Origin: Microdochium bolleyi
Lineage: Eukaryota > Ascomycota > Sordariomycetes > Xylariales > Microdochiaceae
DNA: 64,000 nucleotides
Direction of reading: 5' to 3'
NCBI GenBank assembly: GCA_001566295.1
Contig: KQ964250.1
Span: 62,001 to 126,000, forward strand
The number at the start of each line of letters is the position of its first letter. The stretch's first letter is position 1. Of the stretch, positions 21,362-32,377 are shown piece after piece. Under the pieces are notes generated by a model. The model saw only the letters and a list, made by a program, of their open reading frames with translations, searched no databases and was not told where the DNA came from. Both the position numbers and the translations under genes were made by a program.

Positions 21362-24300
21362 ATGAAGACCCCGACCGACGACAGTCCGTCCCAAGGGCCT
21401 CACCAGCTTCGCCGTCCCTTGGCCTCCCCGAGCATCAAACACCACAGCCAAGATGGCCTCGCTCCAACCTCCAGGATCCAGGCCGCCGCCAAGGGCACCA
21501 TCTCTGTTCCAAATCCCGACAACCTGACTCCCCCGTCCGACTCGTCGACTGATTTATCGCCATCCTCGTCCTCATCCTACTCCCAAGATGACCGCTTCTT
21601 TGCTGCGCCGGACGCCGAGCGCAGCAGCGCCCCTTCCAGGTCGTCACGCTCGGGTTCCGCCAGTCCTTTCCGTCTCGCCCTGCCCATGATCACACCTGGC
21701 CAGCTTGCGTTCTCGGCCTTGCAGTTCCTACCTGTGCCCGTAATAGTCCTGGACAACCTGAAGACAGTTGTGATGGCCAATGGCGCCATGGGGCGCTTGC
21801 TGGGCTTCCTTGACGACGCACCAGGAAGCCTCGACGACCCGTCCTTCGTACTCGACAAGCTCCGAGGTCAGAGTCTCTCTCAGGTAGGCGTTGACATTGT
21901 GGACGATGGAAAACCCGTATGGATCTCATGGGATGCTTTCTTCGACGAGCTGGCAGCCGAGCAGGAGGTTTCGCAAGCTGCCGACTCCACAGCCACATCA
22001 GTCAGCGATGACACCCCGACGATATCGGAAGCCGATGCATACTTCCCGCGCTCTCCCAGCAAGGAGAAAGGCCCCAAGAATCGGAGCTCAGCTGTCGATG
22101 TAATCATCTTGTCTGCTGGCTACAATCCTGCCAGTGGCACGAGGTCCAAATCAGCCAGTCACACGAGCGCCAAGATGCTCATCACGATCTGGGAATTAGA
22201 AACGCATCAGACTTACTACACCCTTACCTTCACCAATACCGACTCCACACCACCACCGGCGTTGGGTCCCAGGATCTCGGTCGCTCGTCCATCGACCCTT
22301 GAGGCTGCAGAGCGCAGGTCCATCACTAGTTCGAATCCGACATCAAGCGTGTCGAGTCACGGCTCCAACTCGACATCATTCCGCATCAGCCCTGGTTCAG
22401 TCGCCGTCTCATCGGCGCCGTTCCCGCCCATGGGCCCACCCTCCCGATTGTCGCAGTCTTCAACCCCGTCAGCCCTGCTCAAGATTACAGTCATCAAGGA
22501 TGCTCTGCTCGATAATACGGAGACGCCAATATTGGCCATGTGGAAAGACGGCACGGCGCCTGTGCTCAACAGAGCTGCTCGAGAGTTGATCAAGGACACC
22601 AGGGCCACTGCCACTACCGATGGCCTCGACTTGCTAGCACACTGGGATCTCTGGACTGAGGACTTCAGCCGCCTGCTCACGGAGGAGGAATTCCCAATCA
22701 ACGTGCTTCTCCGGGAGCAGCTCCCGTTCTCTGGCATGAGGGTCGGCATGATCAACCGGAGGATGGACAGAAAGCTCATCTTCGATATACTCGGCGAGGT
22801 CATTACCGATGACGACACGGGAGAAGTGGTTGCGGGTGTGGTTACTTGCCGTGACGTTACAAATTTGACCAATGAGATCACACAGATTAGGGAAGCCGAC
22901 GAGGAGCGATTCCAGGTCATCTGTGACAGTATGCCACAGATGATCTGGACCACGACACCAGAGGGTCTGCACGACTATTTCAACAACAGGTGGTACGAAT
23001 ACACCGGCCTGATCCCAGAAAACTCGCTTGGCTTAGGATGGAAGCTTCCATTCCATCCAGACGACATGGCTACCACTGGCGAGCGCTGGCAGCACAGCCT
23101 GGCTACTGGCGACCCATACATGACACACTACAGGTGTCTCAGCAAAGATGGCGAATGGCGATGGATGCTAGGTCGCGCGCTGCCCCTACGGAACAAACAC
23201 ACTGGGGAGATCACTAAGTGGTTCGGAACTTGCACAGACGTGCATGAGGCTCTAGAGGCCCAGATCGCCGCAGAGCAGACCAACTCTCGTCTCAAGACTG
23301 TTCTTGGCCACGCGCAAACTACCATCTTTACTGTTGACCGCCAGGCGCGACTGTCAATGCTCGAAGGTGCCATGGTGTGGAATCTCCAGAACGGCCGCAC
23401 GAAACAGTTCGATTCAACGAGTTGCATTGGACGCAACGTCGACGATGTTTTTAAGGAAATCATTCCCAACGTGAGAGAAGACGAAGCGACGAAGTTTCTT
23501 GCAGGGCTTCACGATCTTCTTGCCGGTCGGCGAGCTCGTGACGTCGTGATCGAGCATCCATTAGGTACGCTTGCTTTGATTGTTTTCATCTCATGACGTG
23601 AAACTTTTCTGACACGGGAACAGGTGACCGCTTCTACCGAACTCGATTCCTACCGTTTAGAGACCATAACCCTCAGACGGAGGACCTTACTGCGGTAGCC
23701 TCCAAGGATTTTGACGGCGTCATCGCCGTTGTAACAGATGTGACAGAACTCAAGAAGAGCGAGCGCGATCTCAAAATCCAGGTCAAGGAGAAGCGGCAGC
23801 TGGTGGCGAACGAAGCAGCGGCAAAGGAGGCCAGCCGCTTGAAGAGTCAATTTCTTGCGAATGTAGGTGAGACAATTGCTTCGAGCCGGCTCGTGTATGC
23901 TAACCATCCACACTTCAGATGTCTCACGAAATCCGTACACCCATCACGGGAGTCATTGGCATGGCCGAATTGCTTCTGGATCTACCCCTGGGCGAGGAGC
24001 AGAAGGAATACGCTCTGAACATTGGTCGGTCTGCGAATGCGCTCCTCACGGTCATCAACGACATCCTCGACTTCTCAAAGGTCGAATCAGGACGTCTTGA
24101 CATCGAGGAGGTGCAGTTCTCGCTTTCGGTGGTCGTTCAAGATGTCTCGAAAATGCTCAGCTTCGCCGCCGAGAGGAAACACCTGGACTTTAGATCCGAT
24201 ATTTCTCAAGATATTGCCGACGGGCTCGTCGTTCTGGGAGATCCTGGCCGCGTTCGGCAGATCATGACAAATCTCCTGACGAACAGCATCAAGTTCACTA

Positions 24301-25756
24301 ATCAGGGCCACGTCAGCTTCTCCGTTCTCAAAGAAAGAGAGTACGGGGACACGATCGAGATCAAGTTTGTCGTCGAGGATACTGGAATTGGCATCGACGA
24401 CGATGTTCAGAAGAGGCTGTTCCGGCCCTTCAGCCAGGGAGACCCTTCGACAGCACGCAAATTTGGTGGAACTGGGCTTGGCCTGACTATTTCGAAGAAT
24501 CTGCTCGAGCTCATGCGAGGAAGAATGCAGTTGCAATCCACTCCGGGCAATGGGACTACGGCTACATTCTGGATACCCTTTACCAAGTCGAACAGTCCTC
24601 AAGATGCCGCTCTTGTCGAGATTGGCGCTCTGCCCGACCGACTTCACTCGGAATTGAGCGTGTCTTGCAACAGTTCCGACCACGATCACGGCGGAAATAC
24701 TGCCGGTGATGGCGCAACCGGAAACGGGGACAGGACAAGCAGCCGAGCTCACAGAGGTGTCCTGCCAGTCTCGCCTCTCGGCATCCAAGCAGAAGACATG
24801 CCTCGCTCAGAAAGAGCCAAGATCCAGATCCTTGTGGTAGAGGACAAGTAAGTGTTTCACAAGTTACTCTGTCCAGAAGATTTCGGGCTGACTCCTGTGA
24901 TAGTGCGATCAACCAGCAAATTGCGACGAAAACCATCGAGAAGCTCGGGTTTGGTGTGTCTGCTGCGTGGAACGGCAAGGAAGCACTGGAGTACCTTGAG
25001 GCCTGTCAGCAGGGCAAACATCCGAAGCCTGACATCATCCTCATGGACGTGCAGATGCCAGTGATTGATGGGTATCGCTGTACACACATATTGAGGCATC
25101 ACTTGCCCTACAAATCCTATGCGCAGGACGTGCCTATCGTGGCCATGACCGCATCGGCGATTCAGGGCGACAAGGAGAAATGCGCCAAGGCCGGTATGGA
25201 CGACTACCTGGCGAAACCGGTGAAGAGCACGACGCTAGAGCAGATGCTCGTGCGGTGGAGCAAGACCACGAGGAGTTCAACCCCCCACCTCTCACGCTCG
25301 CAGTCGCATTCAGATTGTTCCGAGTCGACGGATCATTGTTTCAGCACCGATATACCGAAGTTCGGCTTTTCGTCACCCCTCGAGGCTCAGAAGGATCAAC
25401 GGCGACTAAGTGATAGCACCTCCCCGGTCGACGCCGAGGATCGACACGGCTTGCCGACACCAAGACCTCTGGCTCCCAAGCCCGGCACACACGAGATGAC
25501 CGGATTCCCATTTGGCCTCTCCCAGGTGTCGCGTCAGCTAGACACGAACGAGCTGGCCATGCAGCTTCGTGACGACAAGCTACTCGGCGCAGCAAGCAGC
25601 GGAGAGATGTCGATGGCATCACCATCACCAAATGCTTTACCGGAGGGAGATTCGCTCACTGAGGCTAACATAGAGAGGCTGTCGAACCAAGAGGGTTCGA
25701 AGCCAGCCACCACCAAGACGAAATCGCAGAAATGGAGCACACAACAGCAGTTTTGA
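21362..25756 (+). CDS. Soluble PAS-containing hybrid histidine kinase
   Basis: Four exons (21362-23564, 23624-23862, 23919-24847, 24904-25756) give 1407 aa. Introns of 59, 56 and 56 nt have GTACGC, GTAGGT and GTAAGT donors. Order: Ser/Pro-rich disordered N-terminus; a PAS-like segment near residues 115-180; a clear PAS/PAC at about 510-640 (DSMPQMIWTTTPEG, HPDD); a further PAS-like unit; a short coiled coil. Then the H-box MSHEIRTP (phospho-acceptor H817), N-box NLLTNSIKF, DTGIGI and GGTGLGL. The receiver domain has VVEDN and the acceptor D1172 in LMDVQMP, with the conserved Lys in AKPVK. No membrane helix is visible, so it is a cytosolic sensor. It would autophosphorylate and relay via an HPt protein (Ypd1-like) to Skn7/Ssk1 regulators. 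The last 150 residues are disordered. Fungal HHK group not assigned. Confidence 0.93.
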
Positions 25757-26870
25757 GTGCTTGGCAGGCGTATACGTATTGTGCAGGAGGCATTAGCGAC
25801 GCAGCGCGACCCAGCCGTGCAGGAACCACGCCTTTCAGGTGACTGTAGCCGACTTGAGCGCAAGCAAGTCGAAAAGCTGTAGATATCGGGCATCCATCGG
25901 AACCTCTGCAAACGAGAAAGAGGTACCTAATTGAAACGACGACACGACATAACTGGAGGAGTTTGGCATTGCTTTGATTCTTTTTTCTCTCATGCGCGGC
26001 ATCCATCGCTATCCCCTTATCGGCCGACATGATGCATTTTGGCATTTCACCTGGACAAAAAGGGAGGCGTTTGCGTACACAAAATACCATTTCCAGTTTC
26101 TTGTCTCCAAGTCTTCGGTTCAATCTGCATGATTGGGTAATTTGGCATAGACGGAGAAAAGCATTTGCAATCGGGGAACAAACGAAGCCGGCGGCAGCAT
26201 TCACATTATCATATTTGCCTTCTTCTAATGTGGTGATACAAAAGGCGTTGTGAGTCATGCAGCCATGTATGTCGTGTGATGGCTATGTATCCGGTCGGAA
26301 AAAGTAGTGGTTACATTGATTTTGATTATCATGATTGTATTCATGTCTGCTCAAGCTCGCCTCGTTCAGGCAGTCTTGATAAGTCTATAAATCTACAAGT
26401 AACAGCATATATCTACCGTCTAGGCTATGTTCCGATATGTAGGCACGCTAAGTTTTATAATACCCAGCACGCAAGAGAGCTGGAATGGAAGACTCCTTCG
26501 CGAAGCCTCTTTCGGCGTTGGGCAGGTGGGCCTGTACGCCGGGCTTTCGGGATAATTCCCAGTGCGTTGGCTCCTGATTGGGATAATGCAGAATGATTGA
26601 TGATGATGGTGATTGTTTGGCCAGGTTGGTTGCCAGATGTTGTTTCAGTACAGCAGGGAGCGCTGAGCTTCAGTGGATGGCAAGTCTCGCTCCTGTGCTC
26701 CTTTTCCTTCCTTGTGCGGTTCTTGCTGGGTGTGAACATGTGGGCGGATGCTCCTCTATGCTTGTGTCGAAGCTCCCCGACCGTGTCTCTGAAAGCGTTT
26801 TATACATAAATGTTTGACATTGCCGTCTGCTGGGCCAGGTCGGTGGTGGTGGTGACAGGAACATTCCTGT
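25757..26870. other. Convergent 3' flanks of kinase and HYPK genes
   Basis: An intergenic stretch between two converging genes. A-T-rich patches (TTTTATAATA near 26455, TATACATAAA near 26803) fit 3' end signals. No gene supported. Confidence 0.5.
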
Positions 26871-27366
26871 TCACACAGCAATGTAAGCCTGCATCGCCTT
26901 GACCGCGTCACCGTCGTTGGCCTTGAGCAGGGCGGTGACTTTGGGTTTTGTCATGTCCAGCTCGTCGACCTATACACGCAAGCACAGCAGTTTCTCCCGG
27001 TCAGTAAATCAAGCTCACAGACTTACTCCTCCCGGAAGAGGTACTCAATTCCAACAAGCTCTAGAGACATACCAGCAGCGCCACGTCCGCAGCGTCGACC
27101 TTGACCTTCTTGTTAGCCTCCTGCGCCTTCGCCGCCGCCGCGGCAGAGCCACCCCCACCGCCGCCGAGGTTCTTCATGGCCTTGCTAACGGCCTCCTGGT
27201 CGACCGAGGCCGATCCGCCGGCGGCGTCGTCGCGGGCGTCCAGGCTCGCCATGGCTGCGGCGGCCTTGCGGTCCTCGGCCGACTTGGCCGCCGTGTCCTG
27301 CTGGACCTCGTCCTCGATCTCGCCAGTGGCGCCTTCCTTGAGCTTGGGGGGCTGTGGCTCGGCCAT
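26871..27366 (-). CDS. HYPK-like protein with C-terminal UBA domain
   Basis: Two exons on the minus strand, 27366-27073 and 26969-26871, give 130 aa. The 103-nt intron uses a GTATGT donor and a TATAG acceptor, phase 0. Splicing joins DVALL to VDELDMTKPKVTALLKAN and GDAVKAMQAYI. That completes a UBA-like three-helix domain typical of Huntingtin-interacting protein K, which binds the ribosomal N-terminal acetyltransferase NatA (Naa10/Naa15) and modulates it. The N-terminal half is charged and Ala-rich, with a Gly run and the usual KSAEDRKAAAAM-like helix. Length is close to human HYPK. It is divergently transcribed from the DAHP synthase gene, with 687 bp between starts. Confidence 0.88.
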
Positions 27367-27845
27367 TGTTGTATGCTTTTCTGTGTCTTTTGTTCTTCTG
27401 GCACCTGCGGGTTGGGGTCGAGTGAGATGTCGGGCTGGTTGTCTGACTGTCGAGCAGGGTGATGTTGGACGCGGGAGTTTGATTGTGTGCCGTGGAGGGG
27501 GGTGAGGTCATTCGCAAGCTCCCATGGGAGCTCGGTGGATCATGGCTTGTGGCCGGGCCCCACACCGAGCGGAATCGGATGGCGGGGTTGGAGCCTCCCC
27601 TGTCCCGTTTGAGGAGTACTTTTGTGGTACTTCCCAACTAAGCTTGATTTATGCCTTCTCCAGGGGCAGTGGAACCCTGCTCTGTGTCTACGCGAAGTAC
27701 TCGTAGGGTTTCTTCTCGACAAGGATGAGCCGCAGCTGGCCGCACGCAAGAGGACAGGTACCTTTTTTCCAGGCGACTCGAACGGGTGTGAAGCAGACGG
27801 AGATTCATCTAGTTTTGTGTCGCCGAAGCCGTCTGCTCAAGACTG

Positions 27846-27852
27846 TGAGTCA
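27846..27852 (+). promoter_or_regulatory. Gcn4/CPC1 site TGAGTCA
   Basis: A perfect palindromic TGA(C/G)TCA element about 200 bp upstream of the DAHP synthase ATG. In fungi this is the binding site of the general amino-acid control activator (Gcn4/CPC1/CpcA), and an aromatic amino acid gene is a plausible target. An AP-1-like factor could also use it. Confidence 0.55.
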
Positions 27853-28036
27853 CTCACTCACTGGGTCTGCTCATAAATCGTGCTCTTCAAGCTAGCAGCT
27901 CTCTGAGATCGGAGCTGTCTGTCCTATCTCAGCCACTTTCTGCACTCCCGAGAACCACCCACGGGCAAACCCACGCTTGCCTGGATAAACTCTTACACGC
28001 AGGGTCTCCTCTCCTCCCCCGCCAATCCACGATCTC

Positions 28037-28042
28037 TGACTC
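28037..28042 (+). promoter_or_regulatory. Second partial Gcn4/CPC1 element, TGACTC
   Basis: A TGACTC core only 11 bases upstream of the DAHP synthase start codon. It lies in the likely 5' leader, so it may be incidental. Confidence 0.25.
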
Positions 28043-28053
28043 GGCGAAGCACA

Positions 28054-29548
28054 ATGACGAGCGCCGCGGGAGGACCCGCTGCCGTCGCTACGGGCGACTG
28101 GACCCCGAGCTCGTGGAGGAGCAAGCCCATCAAGCAGTGTCCCGAGTACCCGGACGAGGCGGCCCTGCGCCGGGCCACGGCCGAGCTGGACCAGCTGCCG
28201 CCCATTGTCCACCCCCATGAGATCAACCGCCTCAAGCAGAACCTGCGCGATGTCGCCCGCGGCGAGGCCTTCCTCCTCCAGGGCGGCGACTGCGCCGAGC
28301 TCTTCGACTACTGCCGCCAGGACCGCATCGAGTCCAAGATCAAGCTGCTCCTCCAGATGAGTCTGGTGCTCATCTGGGGTGCCAACAAGAAGGTCGTCCG
28401 CATCGGCCGCATGGCAGGCCAGTATGCCAAGCCAAGGTCCAGCCCGACCGAGATCGTCGACGGCAAGGAGGTGCCTTCATTCAGGGGCGATATCCTGAAC
28501 GGCTTCAACCTGGAGGACAGGCAGCTGGATCCCCAGCGCCTGGTCAAGTGAGTGTTCGACCCAGGTGACAATCGTGGCCTACAACTGACGCACCGCATCT
28601 CCCAGAGCCTACAACCACTCGGCCGCCACGCTCAACTTCATCAGAGCGTCGCTGTCTGCCGGCATTGCCGATCTCCATGGGCCTCTGAACTGGAGCCTCG
28701 GCCACGTCAAGGACCCTGAGCTCAAGGCAAAGTACACCAAGGCTGTTCACTTCCTCCAGGACATGCTGCGCTTCATGCACACTATTGGCGCCGACAGGGC
28801 CTCGGAGCTCGCCACAGTTGACCTCTTCACCAGCCACGAGGGCCTGCTCCTTGAGTACGAGCAGAGTCTGACCAGGCTCATGGAAGACCCAACGCATAGG
28901 TCTAGGGACGCTGCCAGTGACGGGACATCGTCGAGCTCAGCGCAGTACTACGACACTTCGGCACATTTCATCTGGATTGGAGACCGCACGCGGCAGATCG
29001 ACGGAGCACACGTCGAGTTCTTCCGCGGTATCGCCAACCCGATCGGCATCAAGGTCGGCCCCACAACCCCGTCGACCGACCTGCTCGAGCTGCTCCGGAC
29101 GCTTAACCCGGACAAGGAGCCCGGCAAGATTACGCTCATCACGCGCTACGGCGCCAGCAAGGTCCGGGAGCTCCTCCCGGGCCACATCCGCGCGGTCGAG
29201 GGCAGCGAGTACAAGCGCTGCGTCATCTGGCAGTGCGACCCGATGCACGGCAACACGCGCTCCACGGGCAGCGGGATCAAGACGCGGCGCTTCGGCGACA
29301 TCTTCCAGGAGCTGCAGGAGACGCTCGCCATACACCAGGAGGAGGGCAGCTACCTCGGCGGCGTGCACCTAGAGCTCACGGGTGATGCGGTCACGGAGTG
29401 CATGGGCGGTAGCGAGGGCCTGGACGAGGATGACCTGTCGACGAACTACACGAGCTTCTGCGACCCGAGGCTGAATGAGAAGCAGGCGCTGGAGCTGGCG
29501 TTCCTGGTCGCGGATCACTACAGGAAGGGTCGGTCGGAGCTGGATTGA
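28054..29548 (+). CDS. Class II (plant-type) DAHP synthase
   Basis: Exons 28054-28547 and 28606-29548 (58-nt intron, GTGAGT...CCCAG) give 478 aa. It condenses phosphoenolpyruvate and erythrose 4-phosphate into DAHP, the first shikimate step. The four metal ligands of the class II family can be placed: C80 in GGDCAE, H379 in CDPMHGN, E421 in HLELTG and D451 in CDPRLN. Other family blocks include FRGDILNGF, HSAATLNF, FTSHEGLLL, IWIGDRTRQ, GIKVGP and RYGASK. Length matches plant and filamentous-fungal enzymes and differs from the ~370-aa class I Aro3/Aro4 type. It may serve primary aromatic amino acid supply; a secondary-metabolism role is possible, but no biosynthetic cluster is seen nearby. 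A Gcn4-type promoter element supports amino-acid control. Confidence 0.95.
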
Positions 29549-29993
29549 GGATAGCATGGGGTGAGGCATTAAATAAAGAAATGCCGCGAGCAGTGATAGT
29601 ACGTGAGGCCGTTTCATTGCCCTGTGATGGTCAGACGTCGACTATGACTGCAACATTGTATCGGCAATGTTCTCGATATACTCTGAGCACATATTGTAAG
29701 GCAACTGCGGTTCCTGAGCCGCCCATTGTTTGCATATGTAGACAGGCAAACGTTGACAGAGTTATGAAATAGTAAGCCCCGCGCCACAGAGTCGAGTTTT
29801 CTTTGTGCAACATCGTGCTTATGCAAAGCAACCACTGGAGAGCAAAAGTGATACAGTGTGTATAAAGAACATCATCCCGGCACACACCCGCATGTTCAAC
29901 CTACCGCGCGTACAGGTTGAGCTCTTGAGCCCCCCGCAACATTATTGACAGGCAGTGAGGCGGCCCAGCGACCTCATCATAATCGTGTCTCGC

Positions 29994-30010
29994 GGCATAT
30001 AATATATGCC
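29994..30010. repeat. Perfect 8-bp inverted repeat, GGCATATA-A-TATATGCC
   Basis: Two perfect 8-base arms separated by one base. It could be a binding site for a dimeric factor or part of a 3' end signal for the upstream gene. Function unknown. Confidence 0.6.
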
Positions 30011-30820
30011 TGCCATGCTGGCTTTGCATAACACGGTTGGGCATCAACTTGGACTGTGCTGCAGCCTTTTCCATGTGTGCAGGGGAAGACGCCGCATCCG
30101 GTGTGGCTGGTCGTGCCTCAAAGACGCTCCAGCATAGAGACTCTGCAGCATGATATAGCAACATTTCTTGTCTGCTCGTTGTCAGTCTGCGCGGGGATTC
30201 GAGAACGCTCCAGGCGGAGGCGGACCGTCCTGTCTTTGTTTTACGACATTGACAATGGACGCGATGGGCCATCCATTGGTGTTATACTTGATTATTTCCC
30301 AATCAGGCACTCTTGTTCTTTGTGATCCGGTTACCAGACTTGCAACGATCGCGTCTCCTGCCGCAGCGAAGCGCTCGGAGGAACTAATAACCACGGCAAC
30401 CACGCGCGCACCAGGCATCGATTTTTTCAACAAGCACCGGTGCCTTTGTTTCTCCCAGTCGATGAGCAGCTCGCAGGCTTGCCGTCATCTATTCCATGCT
30501 TGACCGCGTGCTCTTCTCAAACCTGCAATCAGCCTCTCGTTCTAACTTGAGTACCAGCATCTTCACCACCACCGCACGATTTTGCCTATCGTCTTACACA
30601 AGCTCTCACGGATCCAGAGAATCAAGATTTGGTGACCACTCTCTCTCGCCAACATCCGCGAAGCACTGAGAGACCAGAAACCCTCACGAGCAGCTCAGAG
30701 CAGACTCCTCTCACTTCTTCCCAGAGAAACCCCGGCTCACTCTTAAACTCTCACAGAGCATCAAGAGTACGGCTTTGATCCCCAGTTAAACACACATCTC
30801 ACCGCGTCTCATCACTAACA

Positions 30821-30838
30821 CGCACACACACACACACT
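30821..30838. repeat. (CA)n dinucleotide tract in 5' leader
   Basis: About nine CA units, roughly 70 bases before the start of the Asn-rich membrane protein gene. Confidence 0.85.
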
Positions 30839-30906
30839 TCAGACTCGCCAACCCCAAGTTTCTGCCACCTCGACAGGTCCAACAAGAGGTAACGATAACA
30901 ACCATC

Positions 30907-31719
30907 ATGGCCACCACGCTCTCGATCCTCGCGGCCGTCCTGGCCGGCATAGTCGGCGCCGTCCCCATCCTCGCTGTGCTCGCCACCCAGTCGCCGCGGG
31001 CCCGCCGCCGCGCGCACCGCCTGGCCCTGGGCTCCCTGCGCGCCTTCGCCCACGCTGTCGGCTACTTCACCATCGCGCTCGTCATCGTCCCGATCCTGCT
31101 GCTCTCATGGGTCGACGAGCACTGGGACCGCGTCTCGCCGTGGAACTGGTTCTCCTCTAGGTCTCACGGTGGTGGCAGCGGCAGTGGCAGTGGCCACATC
31201 ACGAGCGGCGGCGGTGGTGGTCGATGTGGATGTGACTGCGGCGACGGCACCCGTCTCGACCGGCACTCCTCCTCTCGTGCCAGTGGTGGTGGTGGTGGTC
31301 GCGAGCGTGCAGGCTCGGCAGGCAGCGTCATCAGCCACCTCGATCTCCTGGACAGCGCGGTTGGCACGGAGATCCCGGACTCTGATGTCGAGGAGGTGGA
31401 TGACAACAACAACAACAACGACGGCGGCTACCACAGCGATGTCTACTACTACGACGGGCTGGGCGTGTCTACCTCCGCGTCCTCGCTGTCTGGCAGCGAG
31501 AACAACAGCAACAACGGCAACAACAACAACAACAACACTGCCGCCCACACCAACAACATCATCAGCATGAACAACAGCAGCAACGCCGGCGTCCGGGGTA
31601 AGATGAATGGAAACCGCGGTGGCAGTGGAACGGAATCCGCCTGCGCCGACGACGACACGCCCAGACCGCAGCACAACTCCAACGACGGCACAAAGCGCGG
31701 CTCCCCCGAGGCCCCCTAG
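30907..31719 (+). CDS. Hypothetical two-helix membrane protein with Gly- and Asn-rich tail
   Basis: A 270-aa frame starting in a good context (ATCATGGCC). Residues about 5-27 and 48-68 are hydrophobic helices separated by an Arg-rich segment (SPRARRRAHR), suggesting a hairpin with a basic loop. The following conserved-looking WVDEHWDRVSPWNWF segment is aromatic. Beyond residue 85 the sequence is low-complexity: Gly/Ser runs, a Cys/Gly patch, an acidic LLDSAVGTEIPDSDVEEVDD segment, and long Asn runs near residues 163-167 and 198-213. The tail is repeat-rich in both frames, so its exact extent is less secure than the N-terminus. I do not recognise a family. The next gene is convergent. Confidence 0.6.
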   Translation: MATTLSILAAVLAGIVGAVPILAVLATQSPRARRRAHRLALGSLRAFAHAVGYFTIALVIVPILLLSWVDEHWDRVSPWNWFSSRSHGGGSGSGSGHITSGGGGGRCGCDCGDGTRLDRHSSSRASGGGGGRERAGSAGSVISHLDLLDSAVGTEIPDSDVEEVDDNNNNNDGGYHSDVYYYDGLGVSTSASSLSGSENNSNNGNNNNNNTAAHTNNIISMNNSSNAGVRGKMNGNRGGSGTESACADDDTPRPQHNSNDGTKRGSPEAP

Positions 31720-32377
31720 AGGGCAACGGAAACGGGAGACGAGCTTGCTCGTGGCAAGTCCGCATGTGACGGGGGTTCTCCGCTCTCATGCGCGGGAAAC
31801 ATCGACTGGGCATACCGGAGAGCAGACCAGGACTCCCCTTCGACGAAGAAACGGGAGTGCCACGCCATGATCAATGCCCTGGAAAGAAGGCGCGCGCGAG
31901 ATGGAACAGAGGAATGAGGACGCTTCAGTCCTCCGCGGGGCTTCTTCCGACTCGGTGGAGAGAAGGGCCCAACTCACAATTGTAGGATTATGGGATGTTT
32001 CATGTATCATCATAAGAAACTTCCCTCTGGGAATAGAGAGACCAAAAATCAGGCGAGGCAAAGACCAAGAAACCAAGATGCACATCAGGACAGCCTGGAT
32101 TTTAACTAGCTTTTGCCGATGTGATATGCCTGTGAAGTAACCCCAGCTATCTGTGCTGATGCACAATGACACGACAGGCCACTCGTGAAGGTCCGCCTGC
32201 GAAAAGTAGCTACCAGCCAACGGACGTGGCCGGTCTCTGTGCATTTCATGGCGTCCACGCTAAGAAGTAGTCAATGCTAGATTCCTTGATCTATGAAGCT
32301 TGCTATGCTAAACTCATCCTCATCGTATATGACCTCACTCCACCGCGAGAAACAGAAGGCTTGCCATGTGTGCACAA
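31720..32377. other. Convergent 3' flanks, no gene
   Basis: Intergenic between the converging Asn-rich and NmrA-like genes. A 152-codon minus-strand frame here has no coding character I trust. Confidence 0.45.

Larger units (their letters stand above)
27367..28053. other. Shared bidirectional promoter of HYPK-like and DAHP synthase genes
   Basis: The entire spacer between two divergent starts. It contains two Gcn4/CPC1-type elements (listed separately), a TCACTCACTCACT run at 27850-27862, and a short inverted repeat AGTAC-N7-GTACT at 27615-27631. Confidence 0.55.
29549..30906. other. Intergenic: DAHP synthase 3' flank and promoter/leader of Asn-rich gene
   Basis: No supported gene. It holds a perfect AT-rich inverted repeat at 29994-30010, a CT/CA-rich leader from about 30540, and a (CA)n tract just before the next start (both repeats listed separately). 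Confidence 0.5.

Noticed and set aside
22326..22337. TTCGAATCC word resembling a tRNA T-loop/B-box
   Set aside because: Inside the kinase coding sequence, with no acceptor, D or anticodon stems around it.
25665..26258. 197-codon minus-strand frame after the histidine kinase
   Set aside because: Overlaps the kinase's 3' coding end and non-coding flank. No domain.
31105..31674. 189-codon minus-strand frame opposite the Asn-rich protein
   Set aside because: Mirror of AAC/GGT repeats (Val/Thr/Ala runs). The sense frame has membrane helices and a better start.
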